Shown here: piece by piece, positions 17,617 through 25,977 of the stretch
How positions within the stretch are numbered: position 1 is the stretch's first letter
How the letters are laid out: every line of letters begins with the position of its first letter
NCBI GenBank assembly: GCA_002422725.1
Contig: DITE01000008.1
Span: forward strand, 4,681-68,680
Origin: Bacteroidales bacterium UBA6192
GTDB lineage: Bacteria > Bacteroidota > Bacteroidia > Bacteroidales > F082
Reading direction: 5' to 3'
Length of the DNA: 64,000 bases
Position numbers and translations under genes: made by a program
Notes under the pieces: model-generated
The model's database searches: none
Told to the model about the DNA's origin: nothing
What the model saw: the letters and a program-made list of their open reading frames with translations, nothing else

Positions 17617-18411
17617 ATGAAATTAATAACCTATCTAGCAATCGCTTTTCTGGTTGCCGGCAGTCAGCATGTCGTGGCCCAGAATTCAGTAACTGCACCT
17701 GTTCAGCAGAAAAAACCCGAACTCCAGAAAAAGGAGGGGGCACAGGACAAAAAAGTAAAGACCATTTCGGGCAACGAAACTGGAGCTGTGAAAAAAGTTG
17801 ATGGCCAGTCTACGGGTGCTGTTAAATCAGGAACCACCATCACCAGATCAGGAAATGACAAATCGCAAGGGCAGGTTATCAGCAAATCAGGTCAGGAGGG
17901 AGCGGTGAATGCATCGGCTTCAACAATTGATTACCTGAAGAAGGAAGTGTATCCAACCATGAAGTCGGAGCGCACTAAACTTGACAAAGCGATGAGTGCC
18001 GACGACAAGGCAAAACTCAATAGGCTCAGGGAAGATTATAAAAAACTTCGCGGAACCAGTGAGCTGTTTACCGAAGCTGACCTGACCACCTCGCCTGAAA
18101 CTATGGATAAAAACAAGGCGTCTCAATTAGGTGATATCAGGCGTCAGGTACTTGTCATTGGCAACAATTACCCTTCACAGATGAAGGAATATAATGAAGT
18201 GATCAATGGAAAGAAAGATCAGTGGAAAGCGGGCTTGGCTCAGGCTGCAGGGACAACTGCAAAGACCACCGGCCCCTCCATGGTGAATGTAAAAGGAAGC
18301 CCCGGAGCTGCTTCCGATCGTAACCCCATCGATGTGATCACCAATCCTTTCATTTTTCTGTTGTGGGATGCTGAAATGCCTGCCGGAACTAAGAAGGGAA
18401 ACCGCCGGTAG
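17617..18411 (+). CDS. Exported protein of unknown function, Lys/Gln-rich N-terminal region
   Basis: 264 residues from the ATG at 17617, which has an A-rich upstream stretch; an in-frame ATG at 17596 would add seven residues. MKLITYLAIAFLVAGSQHVVAQ is a signal peptide. The next 80 residues are low-complexity, rich in Lys, Gly, Ser and Gln and probably disordered. A helical, charged region (about 100-200) follows, with KSERTKLDKAMSADDKAKLNRLREDYKKL resembling a short coiled coil. The protein ends with a hydrophobic NPFIFLLWDAEMPAGTKKG-type tail. I do not recognise a family. It follows the C25 pair by 81 bases and is closed by the hairpin at 18464-18496, so it may be the last gene of that transcript. 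Confidence 0.7.
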   Translation: MKLITYLAIAFLVAGSQHVVAQNSVTAPVQQKKPELQKKEGAQDKKVKTISGNETGAVKKVDGQSTGAVKSGTTITRSGNDKSQGQVISKSGQEGAVNASASTIDYLKKEVYPTMKSERTKLDKAMSADDKAKLNRLREDYKKLRGTSELFTEADLTTSPETMDKNKASQLGDIRRQVLVIGNNYPSQMKEYNEVINGKKDQWKAGLAQAAGTTAKTTGPSMVNVKGSPGAASDRNPIDVITNPFIFLLWDAEMPAGTKKGNRR

Positions 18412-18463
18412 TTATAGTTCATATTACCTGCTGCATCGTTTCTGGCTTGTTTGAAATAAAATA

Positions 18464-18496
18464 AATCCTGACAGGGTATCAAACCCTGTCAGGATT
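18464..18496. terminator. Long perfect hairpin, probable bidirectional terminator
   Basis: A 14-bp stem, AATCCTGACAGGGT pairing with ACCCTGTCAGGATT around a 5-base loop, about 50 bases after the exported-protein stop. AT-rich tracts flank both sides (ATATTTTAT to the right), so it could terminate transcription in either direction. Confidence 0.6.
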
Positions 18497-18509
18497 ATAT
18501 TTTATAAAC

Positions 18510-18612
18510 TTAGCTCACCACCAGCTTTTCCTTGAGCCAGCGTTTTCAGTCCTACCGGCAAATTACATTCAAGCAAGGGGAAGTAAGGCCTTATCTTATT
18601 GAATGCATGAAC
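18510..18612 (-). pseudogene. Possible decayed coding fragment
   Basis: Reading the minus strand, one frame gives RPYFPLLECNLPVGL and an overlapping frame continues KRWLKEKLVVS then stop (TAA at 18510-18512). Together they look like a protein C-terminus with a frameshift, and there is no start codon upstream before a stop. Homology cannot be tested here; it may be chance. Confidence 0.22.
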
Positions 18613-18826
18613 TTAAGCTTGTCAAATAACAGTTTTGTCATGTTAGGATAAGCTCAGGTATTTGTTGCTTCTAAGATATTGATTTGCAATGCTGTTGACA
18701 AGTAATCAATGTCAATTTTCTACCATATCCCTAAAAAAATGACAACTTTTTTACAAAAACTATCTAACCTATAATTGAAAAAGTAAATTAAAATTAATAT
18801 TCATCAATCATGATTGAAGAAAATAC

Positions 18827-18834
18827 TATATTTG
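18827..18834 (+). promoter_or_regulatory. -7 promoter element (TATATTTG)
   Basis: Exact TAnnTTTG match 26 bases before the ATPase start at 18861; no -33 at normal spacing. Confidence 0.45.
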
Positions 18835-18860
18835 CATTGAATATATAATATACTTGAACT

Positions 18861-20072
18861 ATGCTCGATTATATTAACAGACCCTTGTATATTGAGAAAA
18901 TCAAACCCTTTATAGGGAAATCCCTGATTAAGGTATTGGTTGGTCAAAGGAGAGTAGGAAAAAGTTACCTTCTGATGCAACTCAGCGACCTGATTAAATC
19001 TCAGGAGCCGAATACCCGGATTATCTATATCAACAAGGAGCAACATGAGTTTTCATCCATTAAAAACTCAGACGACTTGTTTAACTACCTGAAGGAAAAT
19101 ATACAGGGGAGCGGAAAAGTAGCCCTGTTTATTGATGAAATTCAGGACATAGATTCTTTTGAGCTTACGCTCAGGGATTTAGTCACCCGCAAGAATTACG
19201 ACATTTATTGCACCGGAAGCAATGCAAACTTGCTTTCGGGTGAGCTTGCAACTTTCCTGAGTGGAAGGTATATCGAAATAAAAGTGTTTGGCCTGAGCTA
19301 CGCTGAATTTTTAGTGTTTAATAAATTGGCAGACACTGTTGAGTCATTTCAAAACTATTTGAAGTCAGGTGGGCTTCCCTACCTCATTAACCTTAGTAAT
19401 GAGGTCCAGATTGCTTATGAGTACCTAAGCAGTATATACAATACCATCCTATTGAAGGATGTGGTTGCGCGATTTAATATCAGAAATGTTAAATTTTTGG
19501 AAAACCTGGTTGAATTTTTGGCCAATAACCTGGGTAGTATTGTTTCCTCAAAAAAAATCAGTGAATACCTTAAATCTCAGAAAATTAACATCTCAACGCA
19601 GGTTGTGATTGACTATTTGGGTTACCTTGAGACCTCATTCCTGATCTTTAAGGTAAAACGCACAGGGATCGAAGGGAAGAAAGTGTTTGAGATCGGGGAA
19701 AAGTATTTCTTTGAAGATGTTGGAATTCGAAATGCCATTGTCGGGTACAGAGCCACCGATATTCACAAAATACTTGAAAACATTGTATATCTGCATCTTC
19801 GAATGGCTGGTTATACAGTAACAGTTGGCCAGGAAGGCAAAAAGGAAATTGACTTTATTGCACAGAGGGCAGGAGATAAAATCTATGTGCAGGTCGCATA
19901 TCTGCTAACAAATCAGGAAACAATAAACCGCGAATTTGGTAACCTGCTGGAAATCCCTGATAATTATCCTAAGTATGTTGTTACGATGGATGCCGTCTCA
20001 GAAATATCCAATTATCAGGGCATTATTCACTTGCACGTAAAAGACTTTTGCTTGAAAATGGTAAAGGAATGA
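18861..20072 (+). CDS. AAA_14/DUF4143 family ATPase
   Basis: 403 residues. The N-terminal ATPase domain has Walker A GQRRVGKS (28-35), Walker B VALFIDEIQDI (about 90-100) and the sensor-like CTGSNANLLSGELATFLSGRY. The middle has FGLSYAEFL and LPYLINL, and the C-terminal DUF4143 region contains LENIVYLHLRMAGY and KEIDFIAQRAGDKIYVQVAY, the restriction-endonuclease-like fold remnant seen in this family, here with Gln-Val-Ala at the position where others have E-V-K. Function of the family is unknown; members are patchily distributed and often mobile. Codon use is more AT-rich than in the flanking genes and it stands alone with its own -7 box, which fits acquisition by transfer. It is full length. 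Confidence 0.9.
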   Translation: MLDYINRPLYIEKIKPFIGKSLIKVLVGQRRVGKSYLLMQLSDLIKSQEPNTRIIYINKEQHEFSSIKNSDDLFNYLKENIQGSGKVALFIDEIQDIDSFELTLRDLVTRKNYDIYCTGSNANLLSGELATFLSGRYIEIKVFGLSYAEFLVFNKLADTVESFQNYLKSGGLPYLINLSNEVQIAYEYLSSIYNTILLKDVVARFNIRNVKFLENLVEFLANNLGSIVSSKKISEYLKSQKINISTQVVIDYLGYLETSFLIFKVKRTGIEGKKVFEIGEKYFFEDVGIRNAIVGYRATDIHKILENIVYLHLRMAGYTVTVGQEGKKEIDFIAQRAGDKIYVQVAYLLTNQETINREFGNLLEIPDNYPKYVVTMDAVSEISNYQGIIHLHVKDFCLKMVKE

Positions 20073-20225
20073 ATTGAAAAGTCCCAGTCTATATGGATGT
20101 TTTTCAGAAGGAAAACTTCATTCCGAACAAAAACTGAGAAGGCCGTAACCAGCGAGTGTTTTCCAGAACTGGATTTTGGTATTATTCAATTTGCTTAACC
20201 TTACCCCCTTCAAAAAAGATTATGT

Positions 20226-20233
20226 TATTTTTG
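20226..20233 (+). promoter_or_regulatory. -7 promoter element (TATTTTTG)
   Basis: TAnnTTTG match 14 bases before the ATG at 20248; it excludes starts further upstream in the open frame. Confidence 0.45.
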
Positions 20234-20247
20234 TGGAAATCATTCAA

Positions 20248-22779
20248 ATGCCTTACCCAATGCGATTCAAGCATCCCTATTTCGTTTTCATCATGGTAGC
20301 TGCGCTTTCAGGCTGTCGGCCGGCTACCGAAGAAACCCGATTCGTGAGGAAACCGGTCGATGAGATGTTTGCCCAGCGGGCGTATCCCACAGGCGAAATC
20401 CCTTTTGAGCACTTCCAGCAGGCCGTTCAGCAAAGCAAACGATTCAGAACCGAACGGAGCAACAAACAGGTTTCCTGGCAGTTTGCAGGACCATTGAACA
20501 TGGGTGGAAGAATAAGCTCACTTGCCATTCATCCTTCCGCGCCACAGACAATCTTTGTGGGTGCAGCTTCGGGAGGGGTGTTCCGGAGCACAAATTCCGG
20601 CAACGACTGGCAAGCTGTTTTTGATGAAGCCGAAATTCTTTCGATAGGCGATGTGGCCATTTCGCCTTCCGATCCTCAGGTCATTTATGTTGGAACAGGT
20701 GAAGCGAATGCAGGCGGAGGTTCAGTTGCCTATGACGGTTTTGGCATGTACAAATCGGTTGATGGAGGCGATACCTGGCAGCATAAGGGATTGATTGAAT
20801 CTGGAAGTGTTGGCAGGGTGGCTGTGCATCCGGCCAATCCGGATATAGTGTATGTTGCTGCTATGGGACGTTTGTTTGCCAACAATGCCGATCGTGGTCT
20901 TTTCCGCTCCACCGATGGAGGCGATAGTTGGGAGAATGTACTTTTCGTGAACGACTCTACCGGTGCCGTGGATGTTTTAATTCATCCTGATCAGCCCGAT
21001 ATTGTGTATGCGGTAACGTGGGAAAGGGTGCGACGTCCTCACCGGCGCAGTTATGGTGGTGCGGGCTGTGGTATTTACAAGAGTGAAAATGGGGGCAATT
21101 CGTGGATCAAACTTCAAACAGGACTGCCAGTGGGTGAAAACATTGGCCGTATCGGAATTCACCTTTGCGAGCAATCACCTCATGTGTTGTACGCGATTTA
21201 TGCTGACAAAATTGGCTATTTTGCCGGAGTGTATAAGTCGGTTAACGGAGGCAGCACCTGGACACAAACCAACGATGCTGCTCTTGGTGGCTTGTATTCT
21301 TCTTTTGGCTGGTGGTTTGGGAGGATAGTTGTTGATCCCAATGACGAGAATACAGTATATGTGCTTGGACTTGATGTGTACAAAACCACTAATGGCGGCC
21401 AAAGCTGGACTCTGTCGAGCAGCAATGTACATGTTGATCAGCACGATCTTGTCATTTTGCCAGCAAACTCCAACGCCTTATACCTGGGAAATGATGGGGG
21501 ACTTTATACCTCAGTGAATGCCGGCCTAAGCTGGACCCACAATAAATTGCTTCCCATAACCCAGTTCTATACTTGTGAAATCGATGAACAGCTCCCACAC
21601 CGGCTGTATGGAGGAGCTCAGGATTTGGGAACCTTGCGCACGCTTAGCGGTCAATTTGACGATTGGTATGTTATCTATGGCGGCGATGGTTTTCGGGTGC
21701 TGGTCGATCCAACCAACAACAATTATCTGTATGCTGAATACCAATATGGAGGCTTTGCCCGAAGTGTTAATGGTGGCCTGAGTTTTAGCTCGGCGGTGAA
21801 TGGGATTAATGGAAACGACCGCAAAAACTGGCACACCCCGGTGGTGTTCAATCCGTTGAACCCGAACAGTTTGTATATTGGTACTAACAAGCTCTACAAA
21901 ACCACACAGAGAGCCATTTATTGGCAAGCCATCAGCAACGACCTGACCAAAGGCCCCGGTAATGGCAACCTGGTGTATGGCACCATCAGCTGTATGGATG
22001 TTAACCGGGCCGATACCAATGTTATCTATGCAGGCACCGACGATGGCAAGGTGTGGGTGACCCAGAATGAAGGCGCAAGTTGGACGGATATTACTGAAGG
22101 GCTCCCCAACCGCTGGGTAACAAGCCTGAGCAGCTCAGCCACCGAACCGGCTACTGTGTATGTGAGTTTTTCTGGTTACCGTTATGACAGCTATATCCCT
22201 CACATCCTGAAATCAGTCAACTATGGTGAGGATTGGGTAGATATTGGAACATTACTTCCCGAAGTTCCTGTGAACAAGGTGCTGGCAGATCCATTGCTGT
22301 CGGGAGTGGTGTATGCTGCAACAGATTTTGGCATGTATTTTACCCTGGATGATGGGCAAAACTGGCAAATGATGGGCGAGGGGCTGCCAAATGTGCCCGT
22401 GACCGATCTTCGTCTGCATGATCCGGAACGCAGGCTGTTTGCCGCTACCTACGGCAGATCGATGTATTCAATAGATCTTGATGAGCTGGTTGGACAAGCT
22501 GAATCTCCTCGGATGGATGAGGCTCAGATTAGCGTGTGGCCCAACCCGGCAAAGGACTATGTGTTTGTTGACGTTCAGGACATCAGCACCGGAATTGATT
22601 TCGAACTGTATGATGCATCCGGAAAGCAGGTGCAGACATGGACAAACCTGAAACAACAAAGTACTGAGCAAGCAGTAATCCTAAAATTTGACCAGAAAGC
22701 TGAAACGGGAATGTATGTGCTGAAATTGACTTCTAAAGGCAGTTTTCTAGCCGCTAAAAGACTGGTTATTAACCGTTAG
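20248..22779 (+). CDS. VPS10/BNR-repeat propeller protein with lipobox and T9SS C-terminal domain
   Basis: 843 residues from ATG 20248 (ATG 20260 is an alternative). The body is a repeated Asp-box propeller of the sortilin/VPS10-like glycosyl-hydrolase-related type: repeats such as GVFRSTNSGNDWQ, GMYKSVDGGDTWQ, GLFRSTDGGDSWE, GIYKSENGGNSWI and GVYKSVNGGSTWT, each with an IYVGT- or VYVA-like strand. No sialidase catalytic set is evident, so it may bind rather than cleave. The C-terminus (WPNPAKDYVFVDV onward) is a T9SS type A sorting domain. The N-terminus reads VAALSGC with Cys23, a lipobox, which is unusual together with T9SS export. Its last 33 bases overlap the convergent rsmA gene. Confidence 0.88.
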   Translation: MPYPMRFKHPYFVFIMVAALSGCRPATEETRFVRKPVDEMFAQRAYPTGEIPFEHFQQAVQQSKRFRTERSNKQVSWQFAGPLNMGGRISSLAIHPSAPQTIFVGAASGGVFRSTNSGNDWQAVFDEAEILSIGDVAISPSDPQVIYVGTGEANAGGGSVAYDGFGMYKSVDGGDTWQHKGLIESGSVGRVAVHPANPDIVYVAAMGRLFANNADRGLFRSTDGGDSWENVLFVNDSTGAVDVLIHPDQPDIVYAVTWERVRRPHRRSYGGAGCGIYKSENGGNSWIKLQTGLPVGENIGRIGIHLCEQSPHVLYAIYADKIGYFAGVYKSVNGGSTWTQTNDAALGGLYSSFGWWFGRIVVDPNDENTVYVLGLDVYKTTNGGQSWTLSSSNVHVDQHDLVILPANSNALYLGNDGGLYTSVNAGLSWTHNKLLPITQFYTCEIDEQLPHRLYGGAQDLGTLRTLSGQFDDWYVIYGGDGFRVLVDPTNNNYLYAEYQYGGFARSVNGGLSFSSAVNGINGNDRKNWHTPVVFNPLNPNSLYIGTNKLYKTTQRAIYWQAISNDLTKGPGNGNLVYGTISCMDVNRADTNVIYAGTDDGKVWVTQNEGASWTDITEGLPNRWVTSLSSSATEPATVYVSFSGYRYDSYIPHILKSVNYGEDWVDIGTLLPEVPVNKVLADPLLSGVVYAATDFGMYFTLDDGQNWQMMGEGLPNVPVTDLRLHDPERRLFAATYGRSMYSIDLDELVGQAESPRMDEAQISVWPNPAKDYVFVDVQDISTGIDFELYDASGKQVQTWTNLKQQSTEQAVILKFDQKAETGMYVLKLTSKGSFLAAKRLVINR

Positions 22780-23544
22780 ACGGCTTTCGGAAATGAGTTT
22801 GGTGATCATGACAAAGTCGGACAGATGAAGTTGCTCTGCCCTTTTGTTGAACACTTCATGTGGCGAAATCGTGGGATGCAATAGTTCTTTCAAGGCATTC
22901 CGGAGGGTTTTCCGGCGCTGGTTAAAACCTTTTTTAACCACAATCTGAAACAATTTTTCGTCACAATCCAACACTGACCGTTCGTTTCGTTTCAGACGAA
23001 TCACCGCCGATTTGACTTTTGGAGGAGGATAAAATACATGCTCGTTCACCGTAAAACAATAGTCAATATCGTACCAGGCCTGAAGTAAAACACTCAGAAT
23101 TCCATAGGTTTTGTTGCCCGGTGGTGATGCAAGGCGCTCAGCTACTTCTTTTTGAATCATGCAAACCACTTCATTCACCTCGTTGCGGTGATCCAGTACG
23201 CGAAAAAAAATCTGACTACTGATATTATAGGGGAAGTTGCCAATAATGGCCATGTTGGGCACAAACACATCCTGTTCGTTGACTTTCAGAAAATCGGCCT
23301 GCAACAAGTTGTTTTTCAGTGAGGGAAATTTGGTTTCAAGATACACAACAGATTCACTATCCACTTCAATTAGATGCAGATCGTTGGGATAAAGGTCAAG
23401 CAGCAATTCGGTGAGTATTCCGGTTCCGGGGCCAATCTCAAGCAAATGGCTGTGGTTGCCCGATAATTGTTGAACAATTTTTGCGGCGATGTTCCGGTCA
23501 GTCAGAAAATGCTGCCCGAGATGTTTCTTTGGTTTGACAATCAT
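22747..23544 (-). CDS. rsmA: 16S rRNA dimethyladenosine transferase
   Basis: 265-residue KsgA/RsmA, which dimethylates two adjacent adenosines near the 3' end of 16S rRNA. KKHLGQHFLTDRNIAAKIV is the classic N-terminus; LEIGPGTGILTELLL is the SAM-binding motif I; GNFPYNISSQIFF carries the catalytic N-x-P-Y (here NFPY); PPPKVKSAVIRL and FNQRRKTLRNAL are C-terminal signatures. Length is normal. Its ATG overlaps the stop of the upstream TPR gene by 4 bases (ATGA), so translation is probably coupled, and it is the last gene of the serS operon. Its 3' end overlaps the convergent BNR gene by 33 bases. Confidence 0.96.
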   Translation of the reverse strand: MIVKPKKHLGQHFLTDRNIAAKIVQQLSGNHSHLLEIGPGTGILTELLLDLYPNDLHLIEVDSESVVYLETKFPSLKNNLLQADFLKVNEQDVFVPNMAIIGNFPYNISSQIFFRVLDHRNEVNEVVCMIQKEVAERLASPPGNKTYGILSVLLQAWYDIDYCFTVNEHVFYPPPKVKSAVIRLKRNERSVLDCDEKLFQIVVKKGFNQRRKTLRNALKELLHPTISPHEVFNKRAEQLHLSDFVMITKLISESRLTVNNQSFSG

Positions 23545-25424
23545 AAAGCATCTCCCCTTAGCAAACGATATTTACGGCGGGCCTCTGACACAAAAATGCT
23601 TGCAGGATAATTCAGGAATAACTTTTCGTAGAAAACGCGGGCTGAGGCTATATTGCCCAGCTGGTTCTCGTTCAGTTTTGCTCTTTTAAAAAGTGCGTCA
23701 TCAGCCAGATAACTCTCCGGAAAGTTTTCAGCGATTTGCCTGTACAGGCTGTCAACTTCCTGAAAGTTTCCCTTTCGCAGGTATATATTGGCTTTCTCCA
23801 TCATGATATGGTCAGTCAATGTTGACGCCATCGGCAATGTTTGCAATGAATCGAGCAGGCGAAGTGCTTCATTGTCCTTTTTCCGGTAAACGAGCATGCT
23901 GGCTCTGGCGAAAACACGCAGTGCTGCTCCTGTTGTGTCTATTGTCAGGTTATCATTGATGAGCATCCACAAGGTCATGGCATCGTTGGCAATGAGTTTC
24001 GATGTTGCCGATTTGAGGACGTTGAGTTGTGTTTGAGCCCAGCCGAATTCACCGATATAGAATCTCAGACGGGCATTTCTGAAACGGGCTTCATGGGCTA
24101 GGGGAGCATCTCTGAGCGCTTTGTCAATCTGACTGTATAACAAGGTAGCTTCCCACACTTCATTGTTGAAAAGCATCAGATCGGCAAGATCCATCTTTGC
24201 AGATGCGAGCTCCTGATTACTCAACGGAAGCTCCATAACCTTGTTGACCAGTTGTATAGCCACTGTTGTCTGCCCAAGTTGAAATGCTTTGATACGTGCC
24301 TGAGTGAGCATCAAATCATAGGTTTCCTGATTGAACCCAATTTGTTCAACAGCATTGTCAATATCTCTGCTTAAGGCTTCGTAAATTGCCCTGTCGGCTG
24401 TGCTTGATTCACCGGCAATCAGATAGCGGGCCCTGAGTTGCCCAATGATTCCGTTGAAGTAGAACATGCTGTTTCTGCCTTTTTTAATCAGATAGTTGTA
24501 GCCGTTTAAAGCAATATCGTATTGTTGGTTCGACAGGCTGATTTCTGCCAGCTCGATCACCTGATAATCCAGATCGCCTTTTCGTTTGTCAAGCGCCTGA
24601 ACCTGCCTCATGGCCATATCAAAATCCTTTTGCTGCAATGCAAACCAAACCAGCATTTCGCCATATAGCAAATTTGAAGGCTCAGACTGTGCGCGTTGCA
24701 ACAATTTTATCCTGAATTGTTCTGATAGCGATTCCTCAAAATCAATAGACAACAGGTTCTGAACACGGCTTTTTACAAGATCCACCTGATTCGGGTTTGC
24801 GGCAGCATAATCGAGGTATTTATCAAACATCAGATCGTATTGTCCGGTAAACTGATAAATGGTAGCCATTTCCATGTGAAAAGGGTTGTCGGTTGTTTTT
24901 CCGGCAGCTCCTTTTTCATAGGCTTTAAGGGCGTAATCGAACAGCATTCTGCTTCTGAAGGCATTGGCTATTAATAGAGTACGATTATTGTCAGTGGTAA
25001 CAGCATCGATAATGCTTTCAAATACTTTTTTCGATTTACTGGTTTCACCTGACAATTGCAGTATATAACCCAGATCTACCTCCGATTGAATATCTCTCTG
25101 GTTTTTTCGGGTATACTGCTTAATCACTTTTTCGGCTGTTTTGTAATCGCGCAATTCAATCAGACAGTTCAGATAGAACTGATAATAGTGTTGCAGCTGG
25201 TATTGTTGATACAATTTGTTGTATAGTACGGCTGCTCTTTCCCATTCCTGCAGCTGATAAAACTGGTTAGCAAGCTGTTCATCGGCAAGGCGTTCCTGTT
25301 GCATTTTACTCTCTGGCCTGTCCTGTCGGAGTATCTGTGCCGACAGCCCGGAAACACCAAACAAACTGATGGATAAGAACAGGATCAGCGTTTTATAAAA
25401 ATGCAAACAATGGTCAGCTGTCAT
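23541..25424 (-). CDS. Exported tetratricopeptide-repeat protein
   Basis: 627 residues from the ATG at 25424, which begins a compact signal peptide ending in GVSGLSAQ. An ATG at 25481 is also possible; it overlaps the preceding gene by 11 bases but gives a very long N-region. The mature protein is a solenoid of degenerate TPR units (for example ERAAVLYNKLYQQYQ, DYKTAEKVIKQYTRK, FDMAMRQVQALDKRKGD, EVWEATLLYSQIDK, PESYLADDALFKRAKL), the last resembling BamD/YbgF-type periplasmic TPRs. No catalytic domain. It is probably a periplasmic scaffold; the partner is unknown. It sits between a lipoprotein gene and rsmA in one operon. Confidence 0.85.
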   Translation of the reverse strand: MTADHCLHFYKTLILFLSISLFGVSGLSAQILRQDRPESKMQQERLADEQLANQFYQLQEWERAAVLYNKLYQQYQLQHYYQFYLNCLIELRDYKTAEKVIKQYTRKNQRDIQSEVDLGYILQLSGETSKSKKVFESIIDAVTTDNNRTLLIANAFRSRMLFDYALKAYEKGAAGKTTDNPFHMEMATIYQFTGQYDLMFDKYLDYAAANPNQVDLVKSRVQNLLSIDFEESLSEQFRIKLLQRAQSEPSNLLYGEMLVWFALQQKDFDMAMRQVQALDKRKGDLDYQVIELAEISLSNQQYDIALNGYNYLIKKGRNSMFYFNGIIGQLRARYLIAGESSTADRAIYEALSRDIDNAVEQIGFNQETYDLMLTQARIKAFQLGQTTVAIQLVNKVMELPLSNQELASAKMDLADLMLFNNEVWEATLLYSQIDKALRDAPLAHEARFRNARLRFYIGEFGWAQTQLNVLKSATSKLIANDAMTLWMLINDNLTIDTTGAALRVFARASMLVYRKKDNEALRLLDSLQTLPMASTLTDHIMMEKANIYLRKGNFQEVDSLYRQIAENFPESYLADDALFKRAKLNENQLGNIASARVFYEKLFLNYPASIFVSEARRKYRLLRGDAL

Positions 25425-25470
25425 GAATTTTGTTCTGTTAAGGAATGAACGCACAAAAGGCAGGGATGTT

Positions 25471-25977
25471 TTAGAGATCATTTCTTTTGCTTCTTTCTTT
25501 TTCCAGGGTTTCCAAAAGCAATTTCTGAGCATGAAACCTGCTGCTGAGATATTCAGCCTGCCTCATATATAGATCTGCAATCTGCGATTCCCTGTTCAGA
25601 TAAAGAATAAACTCCTCCTTCGTCAGACTGCCCCGTATAAAATCTTCCTCAAGGTTGGAAAGTTGTTTTGTTGTCACAACCAAACTATCTGCAATTACAC
25701 TGCTTTCATATTTGAAGCGTTCAATGGCTTTTTCGGCAGTAAGCAAGGATATCTGAATCAATGAATCGTTCAGAAATGAGGGTTCATGACGGAAATTCAC
25801 TATTGCAGTTTCAACACTATCCAGGGTCAATGAGTCAATAGCTTCAAGTTTTTGACGTTGTTGTTCAACTTTAGCCAACAGTTTGATGATTTCTTCCGGC
25901 CTTTCAGTGGTTTGCTGCATACATGATTGAAGCAGGAATACCGCTGGCAGAACAAAGACAAGAACTGACTTATTCAA
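25471..25977 (-). CDS. Small helical lipoprotein
   Basis: 168 residues if started at the TTG at 25977, which I prefer because it yields a perfect short lipoprotein signal (NKSVLVFVLPAVFLLQSC, Cys19). The TTG lies inside the end of serS and overlaps its stop codon by 8 bases, which suggests translational coupling. Upstream ATGs (26028, 26091) would place 17 or more extra residues before the signal. The mature part is almost entirely helical and charged (EEIIKLLAKVEQQRQKLEAI; later ERFKYESS and RQAEYLSSRFHAQK), so it likely forms a coiled coil in the periplasm. Family not recognised. The TPR protein encoded next is a plausible partner. Confidence 0.78.
   Translation of the reverse strand: MNKSVLVFVLPAVFLLQSCMQQTTERPEEIIKLLAKVEQQRQKLEAIDSLTLDSVETAIVNFRHEPSFLNDSLIQISLLTAEKAIERFKYESSVIADSLVVTTKQLSNLEEDFIRGSLTKEEFILYLNRESQIADLYMRQAEYLSSRFHAQKLLLETLEKERSKRNDL

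Larger units (their letters stand above)
18412..18860. other. AT-rich gap with hairpin and coding remnant
   Basis: 449 bases between the exported-protein gene and the AAA ATPase. It contains a 14-bp perfect hairpin (18464-18496), a likely decayed coding fragment on the minus strand (18510-18612) and a -7 box for the ATPase (18827-18834). The rest is AT-rich with no visible gene. Confidence 0.5.

Noticed and set aside
18464..18496. Long perfect inverted repeat considered as an insertion-sequence end
   Set aside because: No matching repeat elsewhere, no transposase and no target duplication; a terminator explains it better.
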